Shown: one piece after another, positions 24,901 to 32,418 of the stretch | How positions within the stretch are numbered: position 1 is the first letter of the stretch | Layout: every line of letters begins with the position of its first letter | Made by a program: the position numbers and the translations under genes | The notes under the pieces: model-generated | Databases searched by the model: none | The model's input: the letters and a program-made list of their open reading frames with translations, nothing else | Told to the model about the DNA's origin: nothing | From: Sulfurovum sp. | GTDB lineage: Bacteria > Campylobacterota > Campylobacteria > Campylobacterales > Sulfurovaceae | DNA length: 32,418 nucleotides | Direction: 5' to 3' | Assembly: GCA_027071315.1 (NCBI GenBank) | Contig: JALSUP010000077.1 | Location: 1-32,418, forward strand

Positions 24901-25152
24901 AACAGGACAGGAGCATCTACCTTCTATAGTCAAATCATCATAGTTTGAAAACTCTATATATTGTTCATACTGACGAGTACCACTTACCTTTGAAACAACA
25001 GATGCACTATATAAAGTCTCTTCATTGAATCTATAATTTTTCACTCTGTTCTGTGCATAATATTGATAACCCTTGGTATATGTTTTGGCATCAAAATTTT
25101 CAAGTAAATCTCTTTTTGTTAATCTAAATGTATCTATCGTTTTAGTTTGCAG
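21934..25152 (-). CDS. SNF2-family helicase with SWIM zinc finger
   Basis: A roughly 1,072-residue ATP-dependent DNA translocase of the Swi2/Snf2 group. The N-terminus holds a SWIM zinc finger (CSC, then CKH; residues 80-90 in the numbering used here). The helicase core contains the Walker A ADDMGLGKTVQTL, the DEAQ box, SGTPIENHLGELWSIFDF, and the motif VI QATDRAYRIGQ. The frame has no ATG before residue 36; the first ordinary start is GTG at 25044, yet the residues before it (FDAKTYTKGYQYYAQNRVKN) look like the conserved SWIM-protein N-terminus. A CTG at 25150-25152 has AAGGAG exactly six bases before it and an in-frame stop just upstream, so I place the start there. It lies at the end of the xerH operon. 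Confidence 0.85.
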   Translation of the reverse strand: MQTKTIDTFRLTKRDLLENFDAKTYTKGYQYYAQNRVKNYRFNEETLYSASVVSKVSGTRQYEQYIEFSNYDDLTIEGRCSCPVGYDCKHVVAVLFKMMSYNATIRDVDSSKEWLEKFMKIHQPKVESFQDEAQEQLMIIRLFRDGTDDFDLCKAKFLKNGSISKGAKVSNENMMYYYDKTYYYPYLTDEDRRLIAKLNNTSVGAYHREFKFIDEYGALMLKELVKTGKCYYRDSSVPLCYADVSKKLTFEWMEKEGKGHLISNLHKNEELIINTIPPMCINSDTNRLYDVDTEYDKEGLICMLHAPEMSMETVTKVTQEVVEKLPDVSFPLPQSFIIEEVKVKPKPYLYLFGKKSVLQTVHVMELHLMYGDYEVNIYPQREYEMVTQKSKTLKIVRAIQEEMGYAETIESLGFTYENALQAYLSLANPSMQEAIERWRDFIENHIEPLRDAGWEIEINESFNFSFEYADAVVVDASEGGDTNPWFELSFSVEVGGRSVELLPVVSSLLKEYDSIDEIPEKLNFEMEEGKFLHIESKDIKPILRTIFELFDKQEGDSLVIKPYDAHLLELDEESDIIWKGAKELRELSLKLKNFKGIESVSPAKTLNAELRDYQQFGLDWLHFLYSFRFGGILADDMGLGKTVQTLAFLQLLKSRNQLNAPTLIIMPTSLIGNWKNEIKKFTPELSFLELYGIDRADKFAKIGAYDIILTTYQLAQRDEEKYKTEKFLYIILDEAQKIKNPKTKMAVAIKSFSSEYKLALSGTPIENHLGELWSIFDFVMPGFLESLKLFKSLYQNPIEKEHDMTRRALLNKKVAPFILRRTKDEVALELPSKTEIIKRATFSKIQATLYENIRVTMEKKVREAIKGKGLSRSHITILDALLKLRQVCCHPQLLQLDAAKNIKESAKLELFLELMEELQSEGRKVLVFSQFTTMLSIIEEEIKKRKYSYTKLTGATRKREEAIEKFSKGNANIFLISLKAGGVGLNLVAADTVIHYDPWWNPAVENQATDRAYRIGQDKPVFVYKLIVENSIEEQILKLQEKKKSLQDGIYKNGENKEEKFDGKELVELLRM

Positions 25153-25978
25153 TGGGAACTCCTTTTAGTGGATGATACTGCATCATCGTCTCTTTCAAAT
25201 TCTGCTTCTGTATGTGTGTGTATATCTGTGTGGTCTCCAACGATGCATGGCCCAATAACTCCTGTACCACACGTAGATCTGCCCCGCCGATAATGAGAGA
25301 AGAGGCAAAAGAGTGGCGCAGGACATGGGGAGAAACACCCAAATATTTTTTAACGATCTTATAGGCAGAAATACGACTCAAAGGGTCACCCTTGTAGTTG
25401 AGCCAAATATACGGACTTGCCATACTCTGCTCTTCCAAATATCTCTCCAGTGCTTCAGTAGCCATAGGTGCCAAGGGAACGACGCGCTCCTTTTCCCCTT
25501 TGGCAAAACGTATTTTGAGCCAGCCTTCCAAGATGTCTGACCTCTGTACAGACAAAGCTTCGGAGATACGGCAGCCGCTGGCATAAAGAAAAAGAATTAG
25601 TGCATAGTCCCGCAAGCCTGCCACTTTTGACCTGTCTATAAGGTCCACTCCCTGTAGTATCTCCTCTGCAGAGAGATATTTGGGGAGATTCTTGGGTACT
25701 TTGGCCATGGGTATCTTAATTTTTTCATGGGTAAAACTCTGGAGATGGCAAAAGTGAAAAAAAGTATTGACGGAAGAGAGTTTTCTGTTCAGGGTACGCT
25801 TGTTGTCAAAGGTGGATAAGAATTGCAAGACATCTGTGGTATCGAGTTTTGTGAGGGTTTTCTGAGTGAAAGTCTCTAACTGTTTTAAGTCCCCCAGGTA
25901 GGAGGAGACGGTCAAAGTATCCAATGCCTTGGTGACAGAAAGATACTCTTCAAAAGCAACAAGCAGGTCGCTATTCAT
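25142..25978 (-). CDS. xerH: Tyrosine recombinase XerH
   Basis: A 278-residue site-specific recombinase that resolves chromosome dimers. The full catalytic set is visible: Arg137 (GCRISEAL), Lys160 (KGEKERVVPL), His218 and Arg221 (SPHVLRHSFA), His244 (LLGHASLETT) and the nucleophile Tyr253 (QIYTH). The N-terminal core-binding domain occupies about residues 1-95. Many Campylobacterota use a single XerH with a difH site instead of XerC/XerD; length and lineage fit this, though a XerC-type paralogue cannot be excluded. It overlaps the bamB-like gene by eight bases, and its end overlaps the helicase start by eleven. No dif site was seen nearby. Confidence 0.9.
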   Translation of the reverse strand: MNSDLLVAFEEYLSVTKALDTLTVSSYLGDLKQLETFTQKTLTKLDTTDVLQFLSTFDNKRTLNRKLSSVNTFFHFCHLQSFTHEKIKIPMAKVPKNLPKYLSAEEILQGVDLIDRSKVAGLRDYALILFLYASGCRISEALSVQRSDILEGWLKIRFAKGEKERVVPLAPMATEALERYLEEQSMASPYIWLNYKGDPLSRISAYKIVKKYLGVSPHVLRHSFASSLIIGGADLRVVQELLGHASLETTQIYTHIQKQNLKETMMQYHPLKGVPTAN

Positions 25979-26996
25979 AACCTAATTTTGAAAGATAAAT
26001 GATCTTCCCGTCTTTATAGAGTTTGTTCCCCGTAATATAGACCGGTGTTTTCACTTCGCCGATATCATAGATCCTATACTTTGTCAGACTTGCGTTAAGC
26101 ACGATCAGTGAACCCTGCTGGTCAAGACCATAGATTCGTCCGCCTACGGCTGTAGAGGCAGAGAAGTGTACGAACTTGAATTTCTTTTTTGCTTTTTCGT
26201 TCAAGTCTTTGTCAAGTTTGATCACTTCACCCTCTTTGGTAAAGAGATAAATGTATCCGCTCTGCAAAGCGACATCTGAAATATTGGCTCTCAACTCATT
26301 CTGCCCGTCCGTACCAATGGTAATGAGTTTTTTAGGTGTCGATGCCACCATCGTATCACCCATACGAGAAAGGTAGATGACATTATTGAACACATTTTCT
26401 GAACTCAGGTAAATAACGGTGGCATTTTCCGGGTCATTTTTATCGACCACGACCAGTTTACCGTCAAGCATCGGGAAAACAACAAGGTTTTCAATATACA
26501 TTGGCGTTGCGGCACGTGTATCAATGGCATAGGTGATCTCAGACTTGTTTTCAGTGATCTTCTTGTCACTTCCGACACTGTAAAGACCATAGGCATTGTC
26601 ATTGAGAATATAGGCGACCATACCATTCTTAATAGAAGCAGAAACAACAGGAGCATTCATAGTGACTGTTCTGAGTGCTGTACCTGTCGATTTCTTAATG
26701 ATCTTCAAAGAACCTTCAGGATTACCTGCCAAAACATAGTTCCCGTTTTCAGACAGGAATCTGTATCCGGCACCAAGGGTGATACGGCTGATCCCGGCTT
26801 TACTGATGTAATGTCCGCTTTTAAGTGTTGCACCGTCACGGCTCTGATCCACGATCGTACCGCCGTAAGAACTTGCCGCAGCATCTGCAGAAAATGTTTG
26901 TGTCGGTTCAAAGTACTTTTTGGAGCTACATCCGGAAAACACCAATGTTAGCGCAGCAAGTACGATAAGTGAGCGTCCAGAACGTAAGTACATCAT
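25971..26996 (-). CDS. BamB-like outer-membrane assembly lipoprotein
   Basis: A 341-residue lipoprotein. The N-terminus is a type II signal ending in LVFSGC, the lipobox with the Cys near residue 23. The rest consists of repeated beta strands (for example GNYVLAGNPEGSLKII, NGMVAYILNDNAYGLYSV, LVVFPMLDGKLVVVDKND, GYIYLFTKEGEVIKLD and GGRIYGLDQQGSLIVLN), consistent with a PQQ/WD-type beta-propeller of BamB. In E. coli the yfgM and bamB genes are neighbours, as here, and the gene begins at the TAATG junction with the yfgM-like gene. Sequence similarity to BamB itself is not directly shown, so the function is inferred from fold pattern and context. Confidence 0.7.
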   Translation of the reverse strand: MMYLRSGRSLIVLAALTLVFSGCSSKKYFEPTQTFSADAAASSYGGTIVDQSRDGATLKSGHYISKAGISRITLGAGYRFLSENGNYVLAGNPEGSLKIIKKSTGTALRTVTMNAPVVSASIKNGMVAYILNDNAYGLYSVGSDKKITENKSEITYAIDTRAATPMYIENLVVFPMLDGKLVVVDKNDPENATVIYLSSENVFNNVIYLSRMGDTMVASTPKKLITIGTDGQNELRANISDVALQSGYIYLFTKEGEVIKLDKDLNEKAKKKFKFVHFSASTAVGGRIYGLDQQGSLIVLNASLTKYRIYDIGEVKTPVYITGNKLYKDGKIIYLSKLGYE

Positions 26997-27562
26997 TATT
27001 TTGCCTTTATCATTGAATGTTCAAGAAGCTTTGTCAGCATTTGAAGAGACGAACGCTCATCAATAAGTTCCAACTTGGCTTTTGCACTTTTTGTATCTCC
27101 GGATTGAATGGCGAGGTATGCATCTTCGAGCAATGCGAGTTCGTTGTAGAGTTTCGAATCAACAGGATGCTTATCGATCGCTGCTACCGTATATTTACTT
27201 GAGTCGGCAATGATCTCATTTTTACTGCTGCTCAGACTTTTCAGTGTGTTAACATCATTGGCATGTGCTGCTACCGAAAAACTGTAAAGTTCGAACAGCG
27301 CAGGGTTTTTGGCTTTAAGTGTTGCTTTCGCTTCCGCATTGTCCGGTGTTTTCTGAAGTGTTAAAAATGCTTTATTGGCATCTTCAAGCTTTGCTTCATG
27401 TAAACTTGCCATGATCGTTTGAGAAAGGAAGAAAAGCACAATCGCTGCTGCTGCACCCCAAATAAAAAATTTATATTTTTTATACAATGTTTCCAGTTTA
27501 AAAGCACTTTCCAGTACTTTTTCGTCACTACTTAACTCTTTTTTAACATCTTGAATGTTCAC
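26996..27562 (-). CDS. YfgM-like membrane TPR protein
   Basis: A 188-residue inner-membrane protein with a short cytoplasmic N-terminus, one transmembrane segment at about 33-51 (FFIWGAAAAIVLFFLSQTI), and a periplasmic helical part with tetratricopeptide-like alanine-rich helices (for example LYNELALLEDAYLAIQSGDTKSAKAKLELI). The topology matches YfgM, a partner of the SecYEG/PpiD chaperone branch. It stands next to a beta-propeller lipoprotein, as YfgM stands next to BamB in E. coli. The stop overlaps the next start (TAATG), and a -10 box precedes it, so it leads the operon. The link is inferred from topology and gene order. Confidence 0.65.
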   Translation of the reverse strand: MNIQDVKKELSSDEKVLESAFKLETLYKKYKFFIWGAAAAIVLFFLSQTIMASLHEAKLEDANKAFLTLQKTPDNAEAKATLKAKNPALFELYSFSVAAHANDVNTLKSLSSSKNEIIADSSKYTVAAIDKHPVDSKLYNELALLEDAYLAIQSGDTKSAKAKLELIDERSSLQMLTKLLEHSMIKAK

Positions 27563-27593
27563 AAATATCTCCCGAAATTGTTTAATGGGGTAT

Positions 27594-27599
27594 ATTATA
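27594..27599 (-). promoter_or_regulatory. -10 box of the yfgM-bamB-xerH-SNF2 operon
   Basis: On the minus strand TATAAT (27594-27599) lies within the palindrome GGGTATA-T-TATACCC at 27588-27602, in the 58-bp gap after mutS2. The start point would be near 27587. The palindrome covering the box could be an operator; no good -35 is seen. Confidence 0.5.
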
Positions 27600-27620
27600 C
27601 CCTTTGGAGTTTATACTTAG

Positions 27621-29849
27621 CTACAACTCTACGACCGTAATACCTAAATTCCCCGGCATTCGGTAGAATTTATCTATTTTCGGATGCTGTTTCAGGTACT
27701 CGGAAACCAGTTTGGAGAGCACTCCCCCGCCCGTACCGTGAATGATCTGCACTTCTGAAAGCCCGTTTACCAAAGCATCGGAGAGAAACTTGTCTACTGT
27801 ATCTATGGCTTCATCGGCATACATACCCAAAAGTTTGACAGAAACAGATGCACCTGTTTTTTCGACAGAAACATTGGCTTTGGGTGCTCTTGGTTTTGGT
27901 TTCAATTTGACCTTCGGCTCTTCTCCTCTTCGTTTGAGTTGGGAAAGCGGCACACGCATTTTAAGCCCGTCGACAATGATGGTGGCATCTTTTCCACGTA
28001 GAGAGAGCAGTTCCCCTTTATGGGAACGGTACTTGACCTTGTCCCCCTCTCTTAAAGGCACAGACTCTTCAAGTTTGACCTCTTTTTGCTTGAACTCTTT
28101 ACGCTGATGCGCCGTATTGAGCAGTCTTCGCCCCTCGGTAGACTCTTTAGCTTTGAGGGCTTCTCTGGCTTTTTTGGTCGCGGCATTGTAACGATTCTCC
28201 AACGTGGCAATGGCTTTTCTATGGCTCTCCTGCAATGTGTGTTCTTCATCCAAAAGTTTCTGCTTCTGTTTCTCTACCGCTTTGAGCTCTTCATCCACTT
28301 TATTGATCTTCATGCGCATCTCACGCTCGAGTGTGGTGGAACGTTCTATCAACTCATTGAGATTCTCTTTGTCTTCTCCGTAAACCTCTTTTGCACGGTT
28401 CACTATGGACACAGGAACACCGTAGCGCTGTGCCGTCTCAAAGGCGTAGGATTTTCCGATGCTTCCCTGTAAAAAGGTGTAGGTCGGTACCCTTCGCTCT
28501 TCATCATAGAGTGCGGCAATGAGCTCCACCTCATCATCGGAAGCCATTAGAGAGGCCAGTCGTTTATGGTGGGTAGTGACAATAAAGGTGATCCCTTTTT
28601 TACGCAACTCATCGAGCATCACCCTAAAGAGAGAAGCCGCTTCATCGGAATCTGTCCCCAGTTCTATCTCATCGACACCGACAATGGCATCCTCTTTGTG
28701 GAAGAGTTTGGCAAACTCCTGCATACGTCCGGCAAAGGTAGAGATGTCATTTTTGACCGACTGCGGGTCATCAATGACCGCTTCGATACTTTTATAGTGC
28801 CCTACTTCCGTTTTGGTACTGTCACATTTAAAAGGCAGGAGGTATTTACTCATGTAAACGGCTGAAAGCATGGACTTGAGCAGCATGGTCTTACCACCGG
28901 CATTCACACCGGTGACCAGCATGATCTGCTTATTCATATCCATCGTGACGGGGACAGGGTTATCTATGGCAGGGTGGGCGAAATCCTGCAGTTTGATACG
29001 TTTGCTTTTACTTGGCAGTATGAATTCATACTCTTTGGCTCTGGCAAAACTCACCCGTGCCTGATAGTGGTCAAAACGGTCATACTCTTTGTTAATGTAG
29101 GCCAAAAAGCGTTCCCAACGGAAGAAAACTGCTGAAATATCTTTACAGTAACGGTAAATGACCTCTTCTTTGTTACTCAAAAGTGCGGACTCTTTCTCTT
29201 TGAGGTGAGAAATACTCTGCGGGATGATGTAAAAGAAACCTCCGGAAGATCGTGCCACTACCGTTGCTTTCACGGCATTGTTGAATCCACCGCGTACCAA
29301 AAGCGTCTCTTCTCCCCCGTTAAAGTGTACCTGGGTATCCACCAGATAGTCTCGCAGTCTGCTTGAGTGTGCCAGCTTATAGAGCGTGTTTTTAATGTCT
29401 GCTTTGTTCTGTTTAATGGCACGTTCAAGTTTGTAAAGTTCAGGGTCTCGTTCAGGATTAATGTCACCCTCTTCCGTAAAATACCCAATAATTTCAAGAA
29501 TCTCTTCATGTATCTCAATATCCTGGATCCAGGCATTAAGAGGTTCGGGGAAGCCCACTGCTTTGAGTGTATTGAAGTAAGAGAACATCGTGACAAAAGC
29601 ATAGATCTCATCGAGTGAGAGTACCCCCTGTTTTTTGACAAGGTTTAGCTCTCTGTCCAGGTTGGGAACTTCTTTTGGCAAAGGGAATTCTACTTTTGAG
29701 AGTGCCTGAATATAACGGTGGTGCTGGTTGATGTCACCCATCATCGCCACCGGCTTTTCTCTGGCTAAAAACTGTTTAAACTGTTGAATGTAGCCATCTA
29801 GGTCAAGTTTCTGGATGATGGTTTTTTCAAAATGCTGTTCTTTAGACAC
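27621..29849 (-). CDS. mutS2: Endonuclease MutS2
   Basis: A 742-residue MutS paralogue without the mismatch-reading domains. It acts on recombination intermediates, and in some bacteria on stalled ribosomes. The core has Walker A GVNAGGKT (314-321) and a Walker B region around VGVDEIELGTDSDEAAS near 391-407. A long coiled coil (about 510-590) is followed by a KOW-like beta region and a C-terminal Smr nuclease domain (about 665-742) ending in VQIIHGTGGGVLSKLVSEYL and GNLGITVVEL. The start is GTG with AAGGA eight bases before it; an ATG just upstream is out of frame. It is divergent from the esterase gene, with shared promoter DNA. Confidence 0.92.
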   Translation of the reverse strand: MSKEQHFEKTIIQKLDLDGYIQQFKQFLAREKPVAMMGDINQHHRYIQALSKVEFPLPKEVPNLDRELNLVKKQGVLSLDEIYAFVTMFSYFNTLKAVGFPEPLNAWIQDIEIHEEILEIIGYFTEEGDINPERDPELYKLERAIKQNKADIKNTLYKLAHSSRLRDYLVDTQVHFNGGEETLLVRGGFNNAVKATVVARSSGGFFYIIPQSISHLKEKESALLSNKEEVIYRYCKDISAVFFRWERFLAYINKEYDRFDHYQARVSFARAKEYEFILPSKSKRIKLQDFAHPAIDNPVPVTMDMNKQIMLVTGVNAGGKTMLLKSMLSAVYMSKYLLPFKCDSTKTEVGHYKSIEAVIDDPQSVKNDISTFAGRMQEFAKLFHKEDAIVGVDEIELGTDSDEAASLFRVMLDELRKKGITFIVTTHHKRLASLMASDDEVELIAALYDEERRVPTYTFLQGSIGKSYAFETAQRYGVPVSIVNRAKEVYGEDKENLNELIERSTTLEREMRMKINKVDEELKAVEKQKQKLLDEEHTLQESHRKAIATLENRYNAATKKAREALKAKESTEGRRLLNTAHQRKEFKQKEVKLEESVPLREGDKVKYRSHKGELLSLRGKDATIIVDGLKMRVPLSQLKRRGEEPKVKLKPKPRAPKANVSVEKTGASVSVKLLGMYADEAIDTVDKFLSDALVNGLSEVQIIHGTGGGVLSKLVSEYLKQHPKIDKFYRMPGNLGITVVEL

Positions 29850-29877
29850 GTCATGATTCCTTAGCGTTATTGTTGCA

Positions 29878-29890
29878 ATTATACTATAAT
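29878..29890. promoter_or_regulatory. Palindromic divergent -10 boxes
   Basis: ATTATA-C-TATAAT is a perfect 13-bp palindrome carrying a TATAAT on each strand (29885-29890 plus, 29878-29883 minus). It lies between mutS2 (minus) and the esterase (plus), so the two -10 boxes are back to back and only one polymerase could occupy the site at a time. Confidence 0.5.
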
Positions 29891-29911
29891 ACTCCCAACA
29901 TAAGGAGACAA

Positions 29912-30523
29912 ATGAAATATATACTCATTGCCGTCGTTGTGCTACTGGCACTCCTAAACCTCAATAGAAAAGAGACAAGAGACGTGACACTCACACCACA
30001 AGACAGTATTTTAGCTTTTGGAGACTCTCTGACCTACGGTTTTGGGGCCAATCCTGGAGAAAGCTACCCCTCTCTACTCTCAGAAATGTCCGGACTCAAA
30101 GTCATCAATGCCGGTGTGAACGGTGATACTTCAGAAGAGGGACTGAGACGTTTGGCACCCTTTCTTCAAGAGCCTACGGTCAAACTCATGATCCTCTTTT
30201 TTGGCGGTAACGACATCATGCAGAGACAAGCCATGTCCCAACTGAAAGCCAACCTTAAGACCATGATAACCATGGCAAAATCAAAAGAGATCGATGTACT
30301 GCTCGTTGCCGTACCCAATATAGGCATTTTCGGGCTCTCTCCCCTTGATCTCTATGAAGAGGTGGCAGAGGAAGAGAACATCCCTCTGCTTTCGGGGTTG
30401 CTCTCAGACATTCTCTCAAACCCCGCACTCAAAAGTGACCAGATACACCCCAACAGACAAGGCTACAGGGTAATGGCAGAAAAGATCTTTGAGAGTCTAA
30501 AAACCCATGGCTGGATCAAGTAA
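29912..30523 (+). CDS. SGNH/GDSL esterase (arylesterase/TesA-like)
   Basis: A 203-residue exported or membrane-anchored hydrolase. A hydrophobic N-terminal segment (residues 2-16) precedes the SGNH blocks: nucleophile Ser39 in AFGDSLTYGFG, Gly in NAGVNGDTSEEG, Asn100 in FFGGND, and the Asp176/His179 pair in KSDQIHPNRQGY. This matches the TesA/arylesterase group, which act on thioesters or aryl esters; the actual substrate cannot be read from the sequence. The start is the ATG behind TAAGGAG; the frame continues upstream across the promoter and was not used. It converges with the dynamin gene, five bases apart. Confidence 0.9.
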   Translation: MKYILIAVVVLLALLNLNRKETRDVTLTPQDSILAFGDSLTYGFGANPGESYPSLLSEMSGLKVINAGVNGDTSEEGLRRLAPFLQEPTVKLMILFFGGNDIMQRQAMSQLKANLKTMITMAKSKEIDVLLVAVPNIGIFGLSPLDLYEEVAEEENIPLLSGLLSDILSNPALKSDQIHPNRQGYRVMAEKIFESLKTHGWIK

Positions 30524-30528
30524 AAAGT

Positions 30529-32418
30529 TTAGTTGTTCTTCTTAACTGGCACTATAGAATCTTTAATCTGATGCAGATCTTCTATCTTCTCCCTATAAGG
30601 TATTTTTTCTACTTCAACAAAGGCTGTTTTCTCTTCTACAATTTCTAAAAAATGTTTTTTCATCTCTTTCACTTCCACATGCAGGTAAGCATTTTTGGAA
30701 AGAAGCAAGTCATCGAGTTTCGCAAAGTCGAAATTCATTTTCAACTGCTCCAGTATCTCCTCTTCTGTCGGTTCACGGATCGTGAATCTGGAAGGATCTT
30801 GTAAATGGACTGCTTCAGAGTCAAGAATTTTCTTTTCTATCTGATCCATACTCACCTGCACCGTCTGTATAAGATTCGATGAGAGTGCTCCATTGAGATA
30901 AGCACTCTGTTTATTGAACGATTCAATGTGTCCCAAAGTAGCCGTATGAAAGGTGTTCAAAATATTTTCATAGACTTTGGAAGCAAAGCGTTTCACCTTT
31001 GAAAACTCAAGGTCAGAAGCAATCTCCCTGTTTTTAAAGAGGAGCAGGTATTTGTGCTGCCAGGAGATGACATCACTCTGTACTTCAGTATAAAGTGCTT
31101 TAAAATCTCTGTTGATTTTTCCTTCAAAACGCTCCAAGTACTGCATCACCGACTTAATACTGCCTTCCACACGCTGCTCATTGTAAAAGAGAATATCCAG
31201 TACGGCATTTTTATCAACCCTGAAACTCTCAAAAGCGTGTTTCTCGATCTTCTCCTGTTTCAGGAATGAGGAAGTACGCTCTTTGTAATGCACCACACTC
31301 TGGAGTGAAATATGCCCGTAGATCTCCTGTGCCACATTTTGGAAGATCATCTCTAAACGTTTATGAATCTCTTGCAGGTCTGAACTGTACTGCCGATCCA
31401 GTGCATCCAGTCTTTTGGTCAATTTAGTCTCTGAGTCTTCTAAAATACGGCTAAGTGCATCATATACCCCGCACATGGTTTCATAAGAGTTGATCAGAAT
31501 ATCACAAATATTTTTAAGATCATTTTTGATTCGAAACGCTTTCATCTCAGTGGCAGAGGGACGCATCACCTCTTCAATATAGGTTATAACCTGATTGATA
31601 TTGGACGCTTCAAGCTTTGCTTCAAGTGCCGCTGTATCTTGAGAACGTATGCGTTCTACTTCTTCTTTGAAGTCTGCAAAATCATCAGAGAAAAATTGTA
31701 AAGAGTCACAGTTCGGATTTTCATTGAGCCCTTTTCTAAAGGCTTTGATCATGTCGTTCATTGCACTGTCTATGAGAGTTGCAGGTTCCAGACATCGTGC
31801 ATCGAGTGCCATCTTTGCAGAGACAGGAATGACTTTTGAAAAATAGTCAGCAAATTTATTTTCGATGTACGCCAACGTGGTCGCTATTTGTGTTTCGGAA
31901 AACTTATCTTTTTGATTCAAGAGGCACAATGTCTTGGTTTTAAACGCTGACATAGTGCGTTCCAAAATCTCCTCTTCACTTCGCTTGCCTGCATTGTCTA
32001 TCATCGTCAGCCAAATAATGCCGCCCACATCCTGAAATACTTTTTGCGTACTTTCCGTGTCTTGCTGTGATTGAGAATTGAGCCCAGGAGTATCCACAAA
32101 GGAGAGCTCTTTTAAAATCTCTGAAGGGACATAGATAGAGAGGTATTTAATATTGTCCATTGTACTTTTTCTCTGATCGGAAAAGGTGGCAATGTGTTCT
32201 ATGGGAAAGTACTCATGGACCCCGGATTTGTAGGTGACCCTGAGTTTATGCGCTTCGCCGTAGTTGATGTAAATGACTTTTGAAGTGACCGGTGTAATAC
32301 CTGTGGGTAAGATGTCTTTGGAAAGAAGGGCATTGAGAAAGGTGGATTTTCCAGAAGAGAATTGCCCAACAATGGCCACTTCCATTGGGTAGACAGCACG
32401 TTTTATCTGTTTATTGAG
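30529..32418 (-). CDS. Dynamin-like GTPase, N-terminus outside the window
   Basis: A partial large GTPase, at least 629 residues here. The G1 loop is GQFSSGKST, the threonine of G2 is in TGITPVTS, G3 is DTPGL, and NQKD fits G4. Long helical and coiled regions follow (about residues 250-600 of the portion seen), as in bacterial dynamin-like proteins, which remodel membranes. The frame runs open to the window end (codons giving LNKQIKRAVYP before the internal Met), so the protein starts further upstream. In Campylobacter two such genes sit in tandem; a partner may lie just outside. Confidence 0.88.
   Translation of the reverse strand, partial: LNKQIKRAVYPMEVAIVGQFSSGKSTFLNALLSKDILPTGITPVTSKVIYINYGEAHKLRVTYKSGVHEYFPIEHIATFSDQRKSTMDNIKYLSIYVPSEILKELSFVDTPGLNSQSQQDTESTQKVFQDVGGIIWLTMIDNAGKRSEEEILERTMSAFKTKTLCLLNQKDKFSETQIATTLAYIENKFADYFSKVIPVSAKMALDARCLEPATLIDSAMNDMIKAFRKGLNENPNCDSLQFFSDDFADFKEEVERIRSQDTAALEAKLEASNINQVITYIEEVMRPSATEMKAFRIKNDLKNICDILINSYETMCGVYDALSRILEDSETKLTKRLDALDRQYSSDLQEIHKRLEMIFQNVAQEIYGHISLQSVVHYKERTSSFLKQEKIEKHAFESFRVDKNAVLDILFYNEQRVEGSIKSVMQYLERFEGKINRDFKALYTEVQSDVISWQHKYLLLFKNREIASDLEFSKVKRFASKVYENILNTFHTATLGHIESFNKQSAYLNGALSSNLIQTVQVSMDQIEKKILDSEAVHLQDPSRFTIREPTEEEILEQLKMNFDFAKLDDLLLSKNAYLHVEVKEMKKHFLEIVEEKTAFVEVEKIPYREKIEDLHQIKDSIVPVKKNN

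Noticed and set aside
29870-29911. Upstream extension of the GDSL esterase
   Set aside because: It would run through the divergent promoter; TAAGGAG supports the ATG at 29912.
1-32418. tRNA, rRNA or prophage genes
   Set aside because: No cloverleaf, rRNA core sequence, integrase-phage module or phage structural gene was recognised; the only recombinase is the housekeeping XerH type.

Overview
The window looks like a chromosomal segment of a free-living Campylobacterota (Epsilonproteobacteria), most like the Sulfurovum/Sulfurimonas side of the phylum. The clues are the gene order rnr-holA-rpsF-ssb-rpsR (also known from Helicobacter pylori), a single XerH-type recombinase, a short MutS2, sensor kinases of the 'AHQWRQ' H-box type, and moderate-to-low G+C. 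The species assignment is inference; no rRNA or tRNA is present to test it.

Layout. 13-3372: an AraC regulator converges on a secreted DUF1254/DUF1214 protein; then a small unknown gene and a cold-shock protein with a long leader. 3373-4044: no intact gene, but two decayed fragments resembling an IS1595-type transposase and a C9 tract. 4045-8772: a signalling block. A MASE1 histidine kinase, a REC-GGDEF diguanylate cyclase and a sulfotransferase-like protein form a tightly packed minus-strand operon, divergent from an OmpR-type response regulator. 8844-14329: htpX, a malate:quinone oxidoreductase, rnr and holA on the plus strand. 14444-15808: dsbD (CcdA-thioredoxin type) on the opposite strand, bracketed by two inverted copies of a roughly 70-bp double-hairpin repeat. 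16078-17324: rpsF-ssb-rpsR. 17555-19452: a GEMM-type (c-di-GMP-I) riboswitch in front of a secreted subtilisin-like protease. 19552-21894: an overlapping coaX-hisG-methyltransferase set and a small unknown gene. 21934-27562: a tightly overlapping yfgM-bamB-xerH-SNF2/SWIM helicase operon. 27621-30523: mutS2 divergent from a GDSL esterase. 30529-32418: a dynamin-like GTPase cut by the window end.

The points most worth a second look are: the c-di-GMP riboswitch on the protease, with a diguanylate cyclase operon in the same window; the SNF2/SWIM helicase, whose conserved N-terminus appears to begin at a CTG codon behind a near-perfect Shine-Dalgarno inside xerH; the double-hairpin repeat family at four sites, two of them flanking dsbD where it interrupts a conserved gene order; the holA ribosome-binding site buried in a perfect 13-bp hairpin next to a heptamer repeat; and a 9-codon leader ORF overlapping the start of the MASE1 kinase. 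No CRISPR array, tRNA, rRNA or intact transposon was seen.
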